Assembly (NCBI GenBank): GCA_039105265.1
Contig: JAPFFF010000001.1
Coordinates: 3,534,001-3,598,000 of the forward strand
Length of the DNA: 64,000 bases
Direction: 5' to 3'
Origin: Tritrichomonas musculus
Taxonomy: Eukaryota; Parabasalia; Tritrichomonadida; Tritrichomonadidae
Each line of letters begins with the position of its first letter. Within the stretch, counting starts at the first letter, position 1. The translations under genes and the position numbers were made by a program. Shown one piece after another: positions 19,003-30,295 of this stretch. The notes under the pieces were generated by a model that worked only from the letters and a program-made list of their open reading frames with translations, had not been told where the DNA came from and did no database searches.

Positions 19003-20453
19003 ATAGTTAGTAATATATAAAATTGATATTCAAAATAACGATTTTTTTCTCAAATCGAAAAAACGTCTGAAATTCACAATTAGGGTTTTTAAACTCAGAA
19101 AACATAATATGTAAACTATTCAATATTTTAATCTTTGTTTTTTATTTATCTCAACATTTAAATCATCTATATGATTTTAATTTAATAAATATAATAATTA
19201 TTAAAGTTGTGAACTAATTATCAATATTTAATTATGAATATTTTTCAATTATTCCAAATTATTGATTAGTTATCTATATTCAAAAACTTTAAAATCAAAT
19301 GTTATGTATTGCATAAACCATTAGGAATGATAATAAATATAATCATATTTGTATTTTCTATTAGAAAACTATAATTTTTAAATGTCAAAAAATTATCTAA
19401 AATTTCAGGTATTAGTGCTAATTTATGTATACTTAAATTTACTAAATATCAGGAAGATCTTTTTTCTTTTACTATTTTAATGAACTGGATTATCTGTTAA
19501 AAGATATCAAATAAGATAAGTAGAAAACTAAAAAATTCATGCTAGACACCCAAAAACATTTATAAATTCGCAATTTCAATATTTTTGCCATATTTCATAC
19601 CAAAAACAAAAGTTTAAAAAAATATATTAAATGTAAAAAATAATCTAACTAGTCTTTCTAGGACTCAAAATAAATCAGTAAATTAATCATGTTTGATGAT
19701 ATTTAATATAATGGCCCATATCGATTTTAATGATTTTATTTATTGATCGTGATCTCGAAATCGGTACTTTTATCAGAAAAAATTGAATTTGATTTTCAAG
19801 GGGGCATTCAAAATTGAGGATAACCGCAATTTTATATAAAACCCTATTCACAATTTTTTCATATAAAATAAAAATTGCTTTAATTCAATTTACAAAGAAT
19901 AAAATTCAATAATTAATAAAAATACTTCTTTAATAAATATAATATTTGATAATATATATAAATATCATAATTTATTTTTTGTTAAATGATATTTTCAAAG
20001 ATATTTTTATAAAATAATAGTAAATATCTTCTGAATTTAATTTTAATTAAAGGACAAATATCCTTATTAATTTTATATTATAATATAATATCTTTGTTTT
20101 AATAATATAAAATACTTTTAAAATAAATATATTTTCAATATAAAATCATAAAATTAAAAAATTAGCTATATTTGATAAAATTGTTTTATATATATATATT
20201 TCAAAACCTTTCAGAGAAATCATTGATTGGGCTGAAAAATTCAATATATTAAAGATTTGTGAGAATTCAGGAAAACTTTTTCAAAAGAAAAATCATCTCA
20301 AATAGATTTGATTTCCACTTTTTCAAAATATATCGTATTTTTCATATTAATTTTATATGTCATCAAATTTCTTTGAAGAAAGCTAAATACTTACAGTTCA
20401 TAGTGAAGCATTGCTTAATATCTTAGAGACACTTAAAAAAACAAAAATTAGAA
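19003..20453. other. 1.45-kb gene-free AT-rich stretch
   Basis: No supported gene. Composition becomes extremely AT-rich between about 19,850 and 20,210 with runs of ATAT and AATATT. It marks the change from the compact region to the left into the decaying region to the right. Confidence 0.6.
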
Positions 20454-22774
20454 ATGGCTCACCATACAAAATTTTATTCGATCTGATGCTCTACTTCAGC
20501 ATTTAATAAATTTTCCAATTCAATTCAAGATCTATCAAATTTTACAATTCATCCTGACATTCAGGCAATTCCTAGTCAAAAAATTCAATTATTTGGAAAT
20601 GTTATCAATGATTTCGACTATTACTGTAACTGGCTTCAACTTGCCGAGAAGCAATTAAAATCATTCCAAATTCAGATACCAAACCCGAATCTTCTTTGGG
20701 GTCTTCCAGTTTTAGTTCGTATATGTAAAATATTTGTTTTTTATATCAAATCTTTTATTCTTCTTCAGGAAGTTTCTGATAGCATAACAACATGCTGAGT
20801 TGGCTGCCGAAGTACCGAAAAGAAAATAGCATGCTCCAAAGAAAGTAGATACAGTGATTTCAGCACTTCGAAAATCGCCATTATTATTTTTATCAGATCA
20901 TTTATCACCAATGAAATACCCGCTTTTAACAATTATAACCAAAATATCTTCTATATTTGCTCAAAATTTTGATCTTCACTCATCATTTGACTGGTCTGCT
21001 GTCAGCAATTCAACAAACCTTCTTAAGAATTCAACATTACCTCCAACGACACTATTAATTCTCCAAAATTCATCATTATTCCGCGATACAATTATTCTTT
21101 ATTCAATTATCTTTCCAGATGCGTTTACAGATGATGACCAACTTGCTGATTTATTAACCAGAATCATAGTTGATTGCCCCGTCGTTATATTATCACCAAC
21201 AGTTTCGATGATGGTTACAAATTTTTATGCCAAATCTCCAGATGCGCCAACATTAAAAGAAGCAATACTCACACCAGCTAGAGCACCATACAGAAATAAT
21301 TCACTTCATATAATCCGTCTCAACGCGCTTATTGCACTTGCATCTAATTTTGATGAATGCCTGTCACTTGACAAAAACTTTCTTGCTATAAAATCAGAAG
21401 AAATTTTCGCCGTTTTAGGAGTATCATATTATGAATTAGTTTCATGTCTTAGTAAAGATATGGACGATCCTCAAGTTTTACAATTAATATCTTATACAAC
21501 AAAAATACTCGATATGTTTGAAGTAAATGAAGAACAAACACAGCGAATTCTCTTATATAGTCCTGTTTCAATCAATGTTCCTTATATGCTTGAAATTTTA
21601 CTGTTCCAGAAAAATTAAATGATGCATCAAAAAGACCTCAAAAACTCCAATTAATATTATGTGCAATGCATAATTTGAAGTACATATATGATTCATTTGG
21701 TGTTCCTTTTGAATCAACCATATTCAGTGTCATCCATAAAAAGAGCCAAATACAATCACAATTGCAAACCAAAGATAAATCGTCATTTAATGTTCCTACT
21801 TCAGAACTTTTCAAATCATATTTAGATAATCTTCAGAAATTTATTTCGACACAAAACAGTAAATCAATTTATGATCCTGTTTCTAGAGCTTTTGTAGCAG
21901 GAGGCCACAGATACGATAAAATTTTTGGAATTCAACCAATGATTAGTATCATCTAAGATTATGGTGTTTCTGCAGGAATTAAAATCAACTCTCTTTTAAA
22001 TGACTCTATCTTTAAATCATTGACAATTATATTCCAATCATTCCAGCAATTTTTGAACGATGATTTCTCATCAATCCAGACCAACTATTCAATTAACAGC
22101 AGCTCTTTTCAATTTTCAGAAACAAGTAGTACAAACATTCAAAATGCAGGCGCATCATTAATATCCCTTGGCGTTGTCGTTATATTGAAAAAGATGCTTT
22201 CAGATGCATTAAAGATTCAATCAACAGCACTTTCCCTGGCCTATTTGACGTAGTAATGTCAGCTGTCCAAAGATGCATTCAAAATAGGATCAAACTCACA
22301 AAGAAAGATAAAGAATTCCTAGAGACAGTTTCACCTTGTAAATATGATTACTCATTAAGCGAAAGATGTATCAGAATTACTTCTTCAAAGAAGCTAAATC
22401 CTTTTCAGTTCTTCTTTTATTTGGCCTTAGTTTTTACAAATGACAAATGGAAAGATACTGATTATGATTTCACTCGAGATACATTTGCAAACAATCTTCA
22501 TGTCATTCCTCCAGCATTGGAATTGATCATTCAATTGAACTTATTGTTTTTCCCACAATGCGATGATAAGAAAATTGAAGAATCTGTTAAATTGTTCATT
22601 TTAACTTTGTTCACAATTGCTAGAGAAAAACTGAAAAATGAAAGTCAAAAGCAATATCAGTCATTCATTGCTTTAATCGATCATTTTCAACCAGTTTCAA
22701 AGACCATGCATCTGAATTTCGATGAAAGAACTTTCCCTAGTTATTTAATTAGATCTTGTTATAATGATTTGTAA
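20454..22774 (+). pseudogene. Decayed helical-repeat protein gene
   Basis: A host gene relic of at least 2.3 kb. The first ATG (20454) meets a TGA after ten codons; the frame then stays open to about 20800 (SIQDLSNFTIHPDIQ). The clearest block is 20845-21618, about 255 residues of regular leucine-rich helices. Further coding-like blocks lie at about 21620-21956, 21960-22250 and 22230-22774, in three different frames, and the last ends at a natural-looking stop. Each break looks like a small indel or point stop, at least five in all, so the gene is recently dead rather than ancient. The protein would have been a soluble alpha-helical solenoid of roughly 750 residues. I could not match it to a family; a Hem/Nap1-like scaffold was considered and not supported. 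Confidence 0.7.
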
Positions 22775-23135
22775 AATAATAACTGTTATTATTTTGCATA
22801 GTTATCTCATCACTTATTTATATTTTTCTTGATGTTTAGTAAATTTCACCCAGCTATATTTAATCATTTTGCTTTTACGAGAAAAAAATATATATTTCTA
22901 TTTTATATTAAAACATTTGATCGTTCCAGGATAAAAGAACTAGATAATTAAAAATGATTTTATACTCGTCTAGATCAATCTCATTTTTATTTTAATAATA
23001 CAGATTTAAATTGAGCAATTTTAAATTTCATTTTGATAATAACAGGTAAAATACAAAGCGCATAAAACAATTAAGTTTCATATTTATCAATAAATGAGGA
23101 TATAAAAAATATTGATATATAGAATAACGTTCTTC
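22775..23135. other. AT-rich spacer, nothing recognised
   Basis: Some 360 bp between the 3' ends of the decayed gene and the DUF1963 gene. Only AT-rich non-coding sequence is visible. Confidence 0.5.
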
Positions 23136-23885
23136 TTAACCACAGGTCCAGAATAAATTGAACTCTCCAAAATCATTACCAGGTTTCATCCATAAGTGTG
23201 CATAGCCTGCATCTCCCCACATCATTGAGAAAGCTTTGTCTTGGGCAAAACTAGCAAGAATTACCATTCCAGGTTCTGGTTGGTATTCTCCTTCTGTAAA
23301 ATCAGGATTTCCCAATAAATATGTTGTTCCCGCATAGTTTTCTTTGAGTTCACGAACAAAATCTTCCATTTTCAGATCGTCTAAATCACCTTTCTGATTT
23401 TGGAAGGTACTATAATAATGTTCAGTTGATCCATCGATAGATTTAAATGCTTGCCAACTTTCGATTACAGCTGGTTCAATTTTTGCTTCAGACGGTGGGC
23501 TATCAAAAACTAAATTTCCAAAATCAGATTCATTATAAACATTCCAAGAAATTGAATCTTCTTCATTCGAAGACATGCATTCTGTACAATATGTAAAGAC
23601 AATTAAACTATTTTGAAGATTTTCAGGGAAAAGTTGTTTAACAGGAGCAGGGAGTGAAGGTATGTAAAGCTGAAGGAGAACTTCGAGATGCCCATTGCAC
23701 GATTTGCATATTGGTCGTGAATCTTGTGGTAAATGAGGGCAAGATCCACCAAATTTAGAAACCTTAGGTGAATTAGAATCTTGTGATTTACAAACTGGAG
23801 CATATCCAGTTTTCCATAAATTATGACTTAAAAAGAAATTCCAATATGGCTTTTCTTCTTCTTTTAATGCTGGCTCCTTTAACAT
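23136..23885 (-). CDS. DUF1963/YwqG-like protein
   Basis: A 249-residue soluble protein. Two ends match the DUF1963 (YwqG-like) layout: an N-terminal KFGGSCPHLPQ block, which in the family is a K-x-GG-x-P-x-LP motif, and the C-terminal MMWGDAGYAHLWM, corresponding to the conserved W/F-GD-G strand, followed by a final tryptophan-cysteine. Unlike many bacterial members it carries two CxxC pairs, CKSC near residue 59 and CTEC near 99, which may bind zinc. The function of the family is unknown in any organism, so no role is claimed. It has no signal peptide. Its promoter region faces the 3' end of the next gene, also on the minus strand, 126 bp away. Confidence 0.65.
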   Translation of the reverse strand: MLKEPALKEEEKPYWNFFLSHNLWKTGYAPVCKSQDSNSPKVSKFGGSCPHLPQDSRPICKSCNGHLEVLLQLYIPSLPAPVKQLFPENLQNSLIVFTYCTECMSSNEEDSISWNVYNESDFGNLVFDSPPSEAKIEPAVIESWQAFKSIDGSTEHYYSTFQNQKGDLDDLKMEDFVRELKENYAGTTYLLGNPDFTEGEYQPEPGMVILASFAQDKAFSMMWGDAGYAHLWMKPGNDFGEFNLFWTCG

Positions 23886-24011
23886 TGATTAAAAAAATAC
23901 TCCGTAGATTATTTCAAAGGTCAAATTTGACCTTATTCATAACAATTATAGAGAATAAGTAAAAACCAAGACATTAATTATATTATAACTTGTTTTATTC
24001 GAATAAAATAA

Positions 24012-24968
24012 TTAAACACCATTATTTGTTTCATAGTCACTTTTAACTTGAGTTTCTAAAGGATCTTCAACAAATGATAAATCATGTTGTCTGATCAATT
24101 TCACTCCGCAAATAAGAAGTATAACGATATCAAAGTTTAGTAGGAACTCCATCAAGATGTATAAGTATCGATGCTTAAAATCTAAAATACCATTGGCGTT
24201 TCTAATATTTTCTCTTATAATATTATAAAATGGATTTGCATGACAATACCTAAGGATATTAAATACCACACAAATCACATAAAGAAGGCATAAAATAAAG
24301 AGTCCGATTTTCAATCTTTTTATAAAGCCCACATCTTCTGGTAGAACGACAGGTGTTGAAAGGGCTTGAATCAGTTTGTAAGAAGGCATTAATACGAAAC
24401 AAAACATCAAAAAATCAAAGCATGTAAGCCATAAATGGAAAAAATCATCTTTACTTGTATCAAGCTCCTCGATTGATTTGAAACAGGCTGAAAAAATGCC
24501 AAGTAATAAGAAAATAAAAATGAATATTCCAAATAAAATTCTTGAAAACATATGAATAAAAATTCCTGGGTTTCGATAAATGAATAATGCTTCACTTATT
24601 ATTATAACGAAAAAAGACGAAGGTATCAAAAGTAAAATCGAATCCAAACAAACGTAAAAAATATAGTAAGATTGCGATGTCCAATCAATATAAAATAGTT
24701 CAAATATTGAGTGATAAATGCACCATATTGAAATTGATATCCAGAACCATTTATTAAAATCAAAACTGGCTTGCTTTAGTATCCTTAATTGCTTGAAGTG
24801 TTGAATGAGAGAAAAAATACAAAAGCCTCCTAGACCTAAATAAATAATTCCAGATATTAAAAATTCATAAAAATAGCATTTGAAAAACGGATGAACATAA
24901 TTGCATACCATTTGGTTTTTATCTTGGTTCAAAAAAACTGGGAGCATGAAAAACAATTTCCCTCCCAT
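24012..24968 (-). CDS. Seven-helix membrane protein, unknown
   Basis: A 318-residue protein with seven predicted membrane helices at about residues 35-57, 73-91, 104-128, 138-164, 179-201, 220-243 and 268-288, and a short acidic C-terminal tail (EDPLETQVKSDYE). There is no signal peptide; the N-terminal 30 residues carry two cysteines and would face outside if the topology is like a G-protein-coupled receptor. Conserved receptor motifs such as DRY or NPxxY are not seen, so the topology alone is the evidence. It could equally be a Tmem- or solute-type protein. It is rich in F, I and Y as expected for a membrane protein in an AT-rich genome. Confidence 0.7.
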   Translation of the reverse strand: MGGKLFFMLPVFLNQDKNQMVCNYVHPFFKCYFYEFLISGIIYLGLGGFCIFSLIQHFKQLRILKQASFDFNKWFWISISIWCIYHSIFELFYIDWTSQSYYIFYVCLDSILLLIPSSFFVIIISEALFIYRNPGIFIHMFSRILFGIFIFIFLLLGIFSACFKSIEELDTSKDDFFHLWLTCFDFLMFCFVLMPSYKLIQALSTPVVLPEDVGFIKRLKIGLFILCLLYVICVVFNILRYCHANPFYNIIRENIRNANGILDFKHRYLYILMEFLLNFDIVILLICGVKLIRQHDLSFVEDPLETQVKSDYETNNGV

Positions 24969-25269
24969 TTTATCTAATTTGAATATAAGGGATTAAAATT
25001 CATAGACCTCATTGAATTAAAATAATGAAAACATATTCTGTATTTATCTGTTCAGAGAAGCTTTGATATTTTTTCATCAAATCTGAAATAGAAATGTATA
25101 ATAAAACAATAAATTCTAATTTAAAATACCATAATTTAATGAGAGCAACGATAAATTGATTGATATATCATCAATTTTTTTGTTTCGAAATTCAATAATT
25201 ATATTTTCTTCTCTATTCAAAATATTTATTCAAAAAGTATGAACAGATAAATTTTTGAGGAAAATCTTA
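24969..25269. promoter_or_regulatory. Divergent promoter spacer
   Basis: Roughly 300 bp between two divergent starts. ATTCAAATTAGATAAA precedes the minus-strand ATG, and ATTCAAAAAGTATG lies about 40 bp before the plus-strand ATG. No other signal is recognised. Confidence 0.35.
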
Positions 25270-26097
25270 ATGCTACGAGATTCCCAAACACTAACAACTT
25301 ATCTTGAGATTGTTGATCAGAAGCGACGTTACCAACGACATATGCGTCTTATACAGGAAGCAACACCTTCAATTGATACGTCGCCAATTCCAATGAATCC
25401 AAGTATTGCCGAAAAACAACAACAAAATGCAATTAATCGTGTATTCAAATTTCAACTTGAAGAAGATAAATTGAGGTTTGTTAACGAACTTCATGAGTTA
25501 AATAAAAAGAAAAAAAAATCTTTCAATCCAAAAGGAGGATCTTCTCGTCGTAAAAAAGACAATAATCTACAATCATTGAAATCTCCTACTTCACAGATTG
25601 AATCAACTTCTGCAAATCCACAAAATGCAGACATTTCATTTGAGCCGTCCGCATTAATTGGAATTTCATCGTCTAGGAAACCTAGAAAGCCACAAAGGAA
25701 ATACCCTAAACTACTTGAGCCAATGACGCCAAAGAAAACTAGGAAGATTCCAATGGCAATTCAAACGTCAAATCTGTCAGATCAAATGGACAATTACCCC
25801 TCATCATCAGCTATACCTGATGAATCAAATCAATTTTCAGATGATAGAAATGACAATTATAGAAAATCAAAGCAACAATCAAATAGACACCAATCAAGCA
25901 ATGTGGATATTCCTATGGTGTATTCTGGATATTTAAATGAAGGAGAATTTTCCATCTCAGTTGACGAAAAAAGAGCTTTTTGCTATGAAGAAAAATTAGA
26001 TAAAGTAGACAATGAAAATTTAACAGAGAATAACGATTTATGCCAATCAGAAGACCAAAACTCTAATTCAACGAAAGAAAATCCACAAGATCAGTGA
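25270..26097 (+). CDS. Basic low-complexity protein, unknown
   Basis: A 275-residue protein from the first in-frame ATG; the frame is open a few codons upstream but only from TTG. The start (MLRDSQTLTTYLEIVDQKRRYQRHMRLI) is helical, followed by S/P/K-rich disorder with basic clusters (KKKKKSFNPKGGSSRRKKDN and SSRKPRKPQRKYPK) that resemble nuclear localisation or nucleic-acid contact sites. The last 60 residues are acidic and N/E-rich. Repeated (S/T)P sites suggest phosphorylation. There is no domain I recognise. The gene is divergent with the seven-helix protein and has no close neighbour downstream. Confidence 0.6.
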   Translation: MLRDSQTLTTYLEIVDQKRRYQRHMRLIQEATPSIDTSPIPMNPSIAEKQQQNAINRVFKFQLEEDKLRFVNELHELNKKKKKSFNPKGGSSRRKKDNNLQSLKSPTSQIESTSANPQNADISFEPSALIGISSSRKPRKPQRKYPKLLEPMTPKKTRKIPMAIQTSNLSDQMDNYPSSSAIPDESNQFSDDRNDNYRKSKQQSNRHQSSNVDIPMVYSGYLNEGEFSISVDEKRAFCYEEKLDKVDNENLTENNDLCQSEDQNSNSTKENPQDQ

Positions 26098-27479
26098 TTC
26101 CATTTTCCATTTTAAAAATATCATTTCGAAATTACCTCAAAAAACTCAAAAACTAAGTTATATAGCATATTTAATCAAAATTAACAGTAAAGAAAAAAGA
26201 AATAAGGATATTTTGCTGATTACATCAAAGTTAATAGCCAATAAATTACTGAAATTGTATGTGTGAAAAATTCAACAATAATGAAGTACATTTGTACCAT
26301 TTTAAGGTACAGTATTGTGGCAAAATTGGAAAATATACTTTTTGAAAAGAAAAATTAATCAAGCACAATCATCAAAAAACAGATCTTAACAACGTATTAA
26401 TAGCCCTGTTGCTCAAAAAATTATGGAACATATTATGGTTTGGTTAATTGTTTTAATTTTTTAAAAAAATATAGGAAAAAATAGAATTTATTTTGCAACA
26501 TTTTAAAATTTATTAATTTTTTGAATACAATACGTTATTTGTATTAAAATTTGAATTTATTTTAATCGTTTGTTGAAATTCTTGTTTTGAAGAGTAATTT
26601 AGTTAAATTAGTTTTTCACTGAAATAAAACATTCTAATAACTAAGTTAAGATTATATCAAACCTTGATCAAATTGAAACTTAATAAATTTTAAAATGTTG
26701 CAAAATAAATTCTATTTGAATACTTTACATAAAAAATATTCAAGTACGGCATAAGGCCGAAAGGGATAGTTAAGGATTTTTAAAATAATATCATTATATC
26801 CCACTTTTGTTTTTTCTGTTCAATCAAATGTAACTGATCATAACACAAAATTTTCTGATCCACATTCATTTATAAAATCGCAATCCAATTCTAACAATCA
26901 GCAAATAGAGCAAAATCATTGAAATCATACAAAAAGACACTTAATTCAGACCGAAAACAGGGAGAATCAATATGCTATTCCTCTTTTGAAAGCAATATCG
27001 ACATTACTGGATTAGATGAAATGTTTAATTACAATGATCACTCTCCTTAATATGAATTACGCCAATCTGTCAAAATTATTTATATTTCAGAGAAAATCAA
27101 ATCAATAGGAATTTGAGAACATTGCAATACTTCAGAGTAAATAATTGGAAAGTGAAATGAAATTTTTTTTCACCATATGATAGGTCAATTTTATAAAAAG
27201 TGACAAGCAAAAAAAGTCAGTAATCAATTCAGCATTTGAAATAAGATAAGAAAATGCTGGCGTCAAATTTCCACTATTTCACATCACTTTTAAAATTAGT
27301 GGACAAACGATTTTGAGACTATTGAAGATAGCGTCTTTTCTAATATTAAAAAAGAGATAAAAAGAATTCGTTCAAATTCGTGTTCAATCTAAGTTAATGC
27401 ATTATTTAACTGTTCAAAATTGAAACAAATTCTAAATTTAGAAACCTTGAATATTAACAATACAAAGACAATTATCGGA
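26098..27479. other. Gene-free stretch containing a small inverted-repeat element
   Basis: Nearly 1.4 kb without an intact gene. It contains the inverted-repeat element described separately and, at about 26,930-27,130, a short coding-like relic in which fragments such as RKQGESICYSSFES can be read before stops appear. I cannot assign the relic. Confidence 0.45.
26479..26717. mobile_element. MITE-like inverted-repeat element, 239 bp
   Basis: Two perfectly complementary arms of 38 bases, 26479-26516 and 26680-26717, enclose about 160 bp with no coding capacity. Each arm contains TTTATTTTGCAACATTTT. A perfect long inverted repeat at this spacing is the shape of a miniature inverted-repeat transposable element. 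I found no clear target-site duplication, so the superfamily is not assigned. Confidence 0.65.
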
Positions 27480-29134
27480 AGCATTTCATATTCATCATAT
27501 TGAAATATTTCTATTTTTGGTAATGTTGTTTCAATTGGTGAAAGTGCCAAGCTTGCAATTTGAAACATAAAAATTGCAATTGAAAAGAGTGCTTTTTTTT
27601 CAATGTAAAAATTTAACAAGTGTATCATTTTCTGCAGATATTGTTTCAATTGGAAATGCAACATTTTCAACATCAGTTATTTGTCTTTTTATCAATGTTC
27701 ATATTTATAAATATATTGATCAAAAGAAACAGTATAACAATTGGACAGGAATCATTCAATCAATGCTTCAAAAATAACAAATATTTCAATTGAATCAAGT
27801 ATGATAATAGCAAGATATCGTTCTTTTTATCAATGATCAAACTTATGCATAAGAAATGACATTACATTTGGAGAACAGTCATTTTACAACCTGGATATTC
27901 AATATCTAACATTAAATGTCATTTATCTATTGTGAATAATTACAAATTCTTTCAATTAAATCAGAAATGAGAATAAAAACGATTCCAAATAAATAACAAT
28001 TGGTTATTATTCTTCCAAAATTGTGATAATATGTCAAGTTTAATGATTAATTGTTCTTATACAGCAATTGGTGATTTTTATTATACATTTAAAAATCGTT
28101 TAATGAGATCGTTTCGATTTCAAACTTTTTATAAATGCTTCAATTTAAGAAATATTTCAATTGATTCAAATACATTTTTAAATTGCAGCGAAATCTCTTT
28201 ATCACGATTTTCCATTTCAAATATTGAAGTAAATTCACCTTTTTCTGACAATGATAATCACAAATGTGACAAAAAGACATGAAACAAAAGTTTTATAATT
28301 GCTCGCTGGTGTTATCACATCAGAAATTGGAATCACTTTAATATTCTAAAAAAAATGCAGAAGCTTTGGATGATAATTACTTTGATACCATCGCATTCAA
28401 TGATATTAAATGCCCAATTAATATTAATTAATATTATCACAGCTCTTATTGTATTTTACATTTTCATCATGCTAAAAAATATTGCGTTTCATGTGATTTT
28501 TCATTCTATTGTTTTGACAGACATCAACCTTATTCAAAAATATCAGCACCAATGATTCCTGGTAATGGATTTGCACCATGCTCTTTTTTTTTACTCCATC
28601 AGTGAATATATTTACTAAAAGCATTGAACATTTACTCAGAGTAATGCGATAAATTTCACATTTGAATCGCGTCTGACATTTCCAAAGACTATTGTGATGC
28701 GTTGACACCTAGCCACAGTTTCGCCAAAAGCAATATATATAATGAAAATAATGAATTAAGTTCTAGTAGAAGCTCCACAAAAAGTAAAGAGTTCGCTTAG
28801 AGCTGTGTATTCACTCCAAGCCAAAGTTTCGCAAAAAGCAACATTCACAAGAGGTAAAACGTTCGCCACAAACATTGCATTCGGCTCTAGTCAAAGTTAA
28901 ACTAAAAGCAATGAATTTGCTATAAACAATGTATCTGATTCTCAAATGACGCTAAAAAATTCATTTGCAAAAACAAGTGAGTTTTCCACAACAAAAGGAA
29001 CAACAAGTTGGCCTTCGCCTGAAAATAATAATGAAAGAGATATAAAAAAGTCATCAAAAATAACTGTTATTGTTGTTTCAGTTATCGCTGGTGTTATTGT
29101 TGTTGCTTTGGCTTGGTTTTCTCCATATCTGTGA
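27480..29134 (+). pseudogene. BspA-like leucine-rich-repeat surface protein, decayed
   Basis: A host gene relic of about 1.65 kb. Leucine-rich repeats of the BspA/TpLRR kind are visible in several frames, for example FQCKNLTSVSFSADIVSIG at about 27590-27650 and CFNLRNISIDSNTFLNC at about 28140-28190. Downstream comes a degenerate S/T-rich stretch built from repeated units reading roughly TPSQSFAKSN and SSTKSNEFA. The last 62 codons (28946-29134) are open and encode a membrane helix (KITVIVVSVIAGVIVVALAW) with a very short tail, the usual C-terminal anchor of trichomonad BspA proteins. Stops and shifts interrupt every part, so it is not functional. In intact relatives these are cell-surface adhesin-like proteins. 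Confidence 0.7.
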
Positions 29135-29202
29135 ATTCTTATTTTAATTTGAAAAAAAAAAATGTTTTACTGTTTTATATTCAATTTAAAATAAATTTTC
29201 AT

Positions 29203-29935
29203 TGGTTTTTAAATGGGCCATGATTATCAGCAGCACTAGGCTCATTTTTAATTATACAATTCGTTTTCAGATTTGGAAGAAAAAAACATTTATTAATATC
29301 ATCTTTATCATGCGGTATTTTATGGCTTTTACTTTATTTTATTAAACTCGACGATTCTAAAAATAATGGTCACTTCAATATTAAAAATGGGCTGATTATA
29401 CGGACGATTTTAGGGATTTTCTGGTGAATTGTTTCGAATTTAACAATCATTTAAATAATTGAAATCGTTCCATCGGATGCTATTGGTTTAGGTGGAAGTC
29501 TTTATCAATTGTTCATTATAATTGGGATTTGTTTAAATAATTTATTAGCAGCTTTTTATAATTGGGAAATGTTGGTAGTTGTTCTCTTATTTCTTCCAGT
29601 TCTTTCTGCTTTTTCATATTGTTTATTTTTTGGACTTGGATTAGGTCCAACGTCTTGGATTGTTTTTCCAATTGAGTTTCCTGATATTGTTAGATATGAA
29701 TGCATGTGCTGGATGATGTTCTCACACTATCTTATATCATTTGTTGTTTGTTATACGCATTCAATAATTGAGAAAAAAAATTGGTGAATTTCACATCATT
29801 TTAATTTATATTGTTGGCTTGATTGGTGGTTTTATTTATGGATTTATTTGCCTTCCACATAAAATAGATGAAAATCAAGAAGATGTAACATTATTATTAT
29901 TATCGTATGGAAAAAATAATATGTTTGTTTATTAA
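29203..29935 (+). pseudogene. MFS sugar-transporter gene, decayed fragment
   Basis: Translation of the plus strand gives, across stops, the central and C-terminal part of a sugar-porter type major facilitator. Recognisable are GRKKHLLISSLSCGILWLL (the GRK loop and next helix), an R-T-I-L-G-I helix leading to EIVPSDAIGLGGSLYQL (equivalent to the E-x-x-P-x-x-x-RG motif), GLGLGPTSWIVFPIEFP (the GPxxW-x-x-x-E-x-x-P motif of helix 10) and YIVGLIGGFIYGFICLP for the final helix. The 92-codon stretch 29509-29787 is the longest open part. At least three in-frame stops and one shift are present. The N-terminal half is missing. It lies directly after the BspA-like relic. Confidence 0.7.
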
Positions 29936-29994
29936 ATCATGTAATTGTATTTTATTACTTTTGATTTTATTATTAGTTTATATATTACAGGATG

Positions 29995-30035
29995 CGACAA
30001 TCAAAAAATGTAAAACGACAATCAAAAAATGAAAG
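29995..30035 (+). repeat. Two-copy 21-bp tandem repeat
   Basis: CGACAATCAAAAAATG occurs twice at a 21-bp period just after the transporter relic. No function is inferred. Confidence 0.7.
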
Positions 30036-30295
30036 TTCTCAATTGCATTGAAATTTTTTGAAAGTAAAAAATATAAAAATAATTGAATATGTTTATTAAA
30101 AAAATGAAAATATAATAAGATATATTTATTTTAAAATAAAAAAAATATGTTATTTCATATTTTTAATTTTTTATTTTTTTTTTTTTTTTTTTAAATCACG
30201 ATGAATTTGCACTCATCGTAATATTCATTTTATCAATTTAGTAATTTCTTTATAAATCTCGCCATACATTGCTGCACCGCATGATTTATAAATAC

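Noticed and set aside
19003-20453. Centromere or origin suggested by extreme AT content
   Set aside because: AT richness is common across this genome; no repeat structure or other signal supports it.
20461-20810. Intron near TATGTAAAATATTTG...CTTCAG in the decayed gene
   Set aside because: No trichomonad-type branch and 3' site (ACTAACACACAG-like), and the frame is open through it.
20454-22774. Hem/Nap1 (WAVE complex) identity for the decayed helical gene
   Set aside because: Only general helical resemblance; no diagnostic motif could be aligned by eye.
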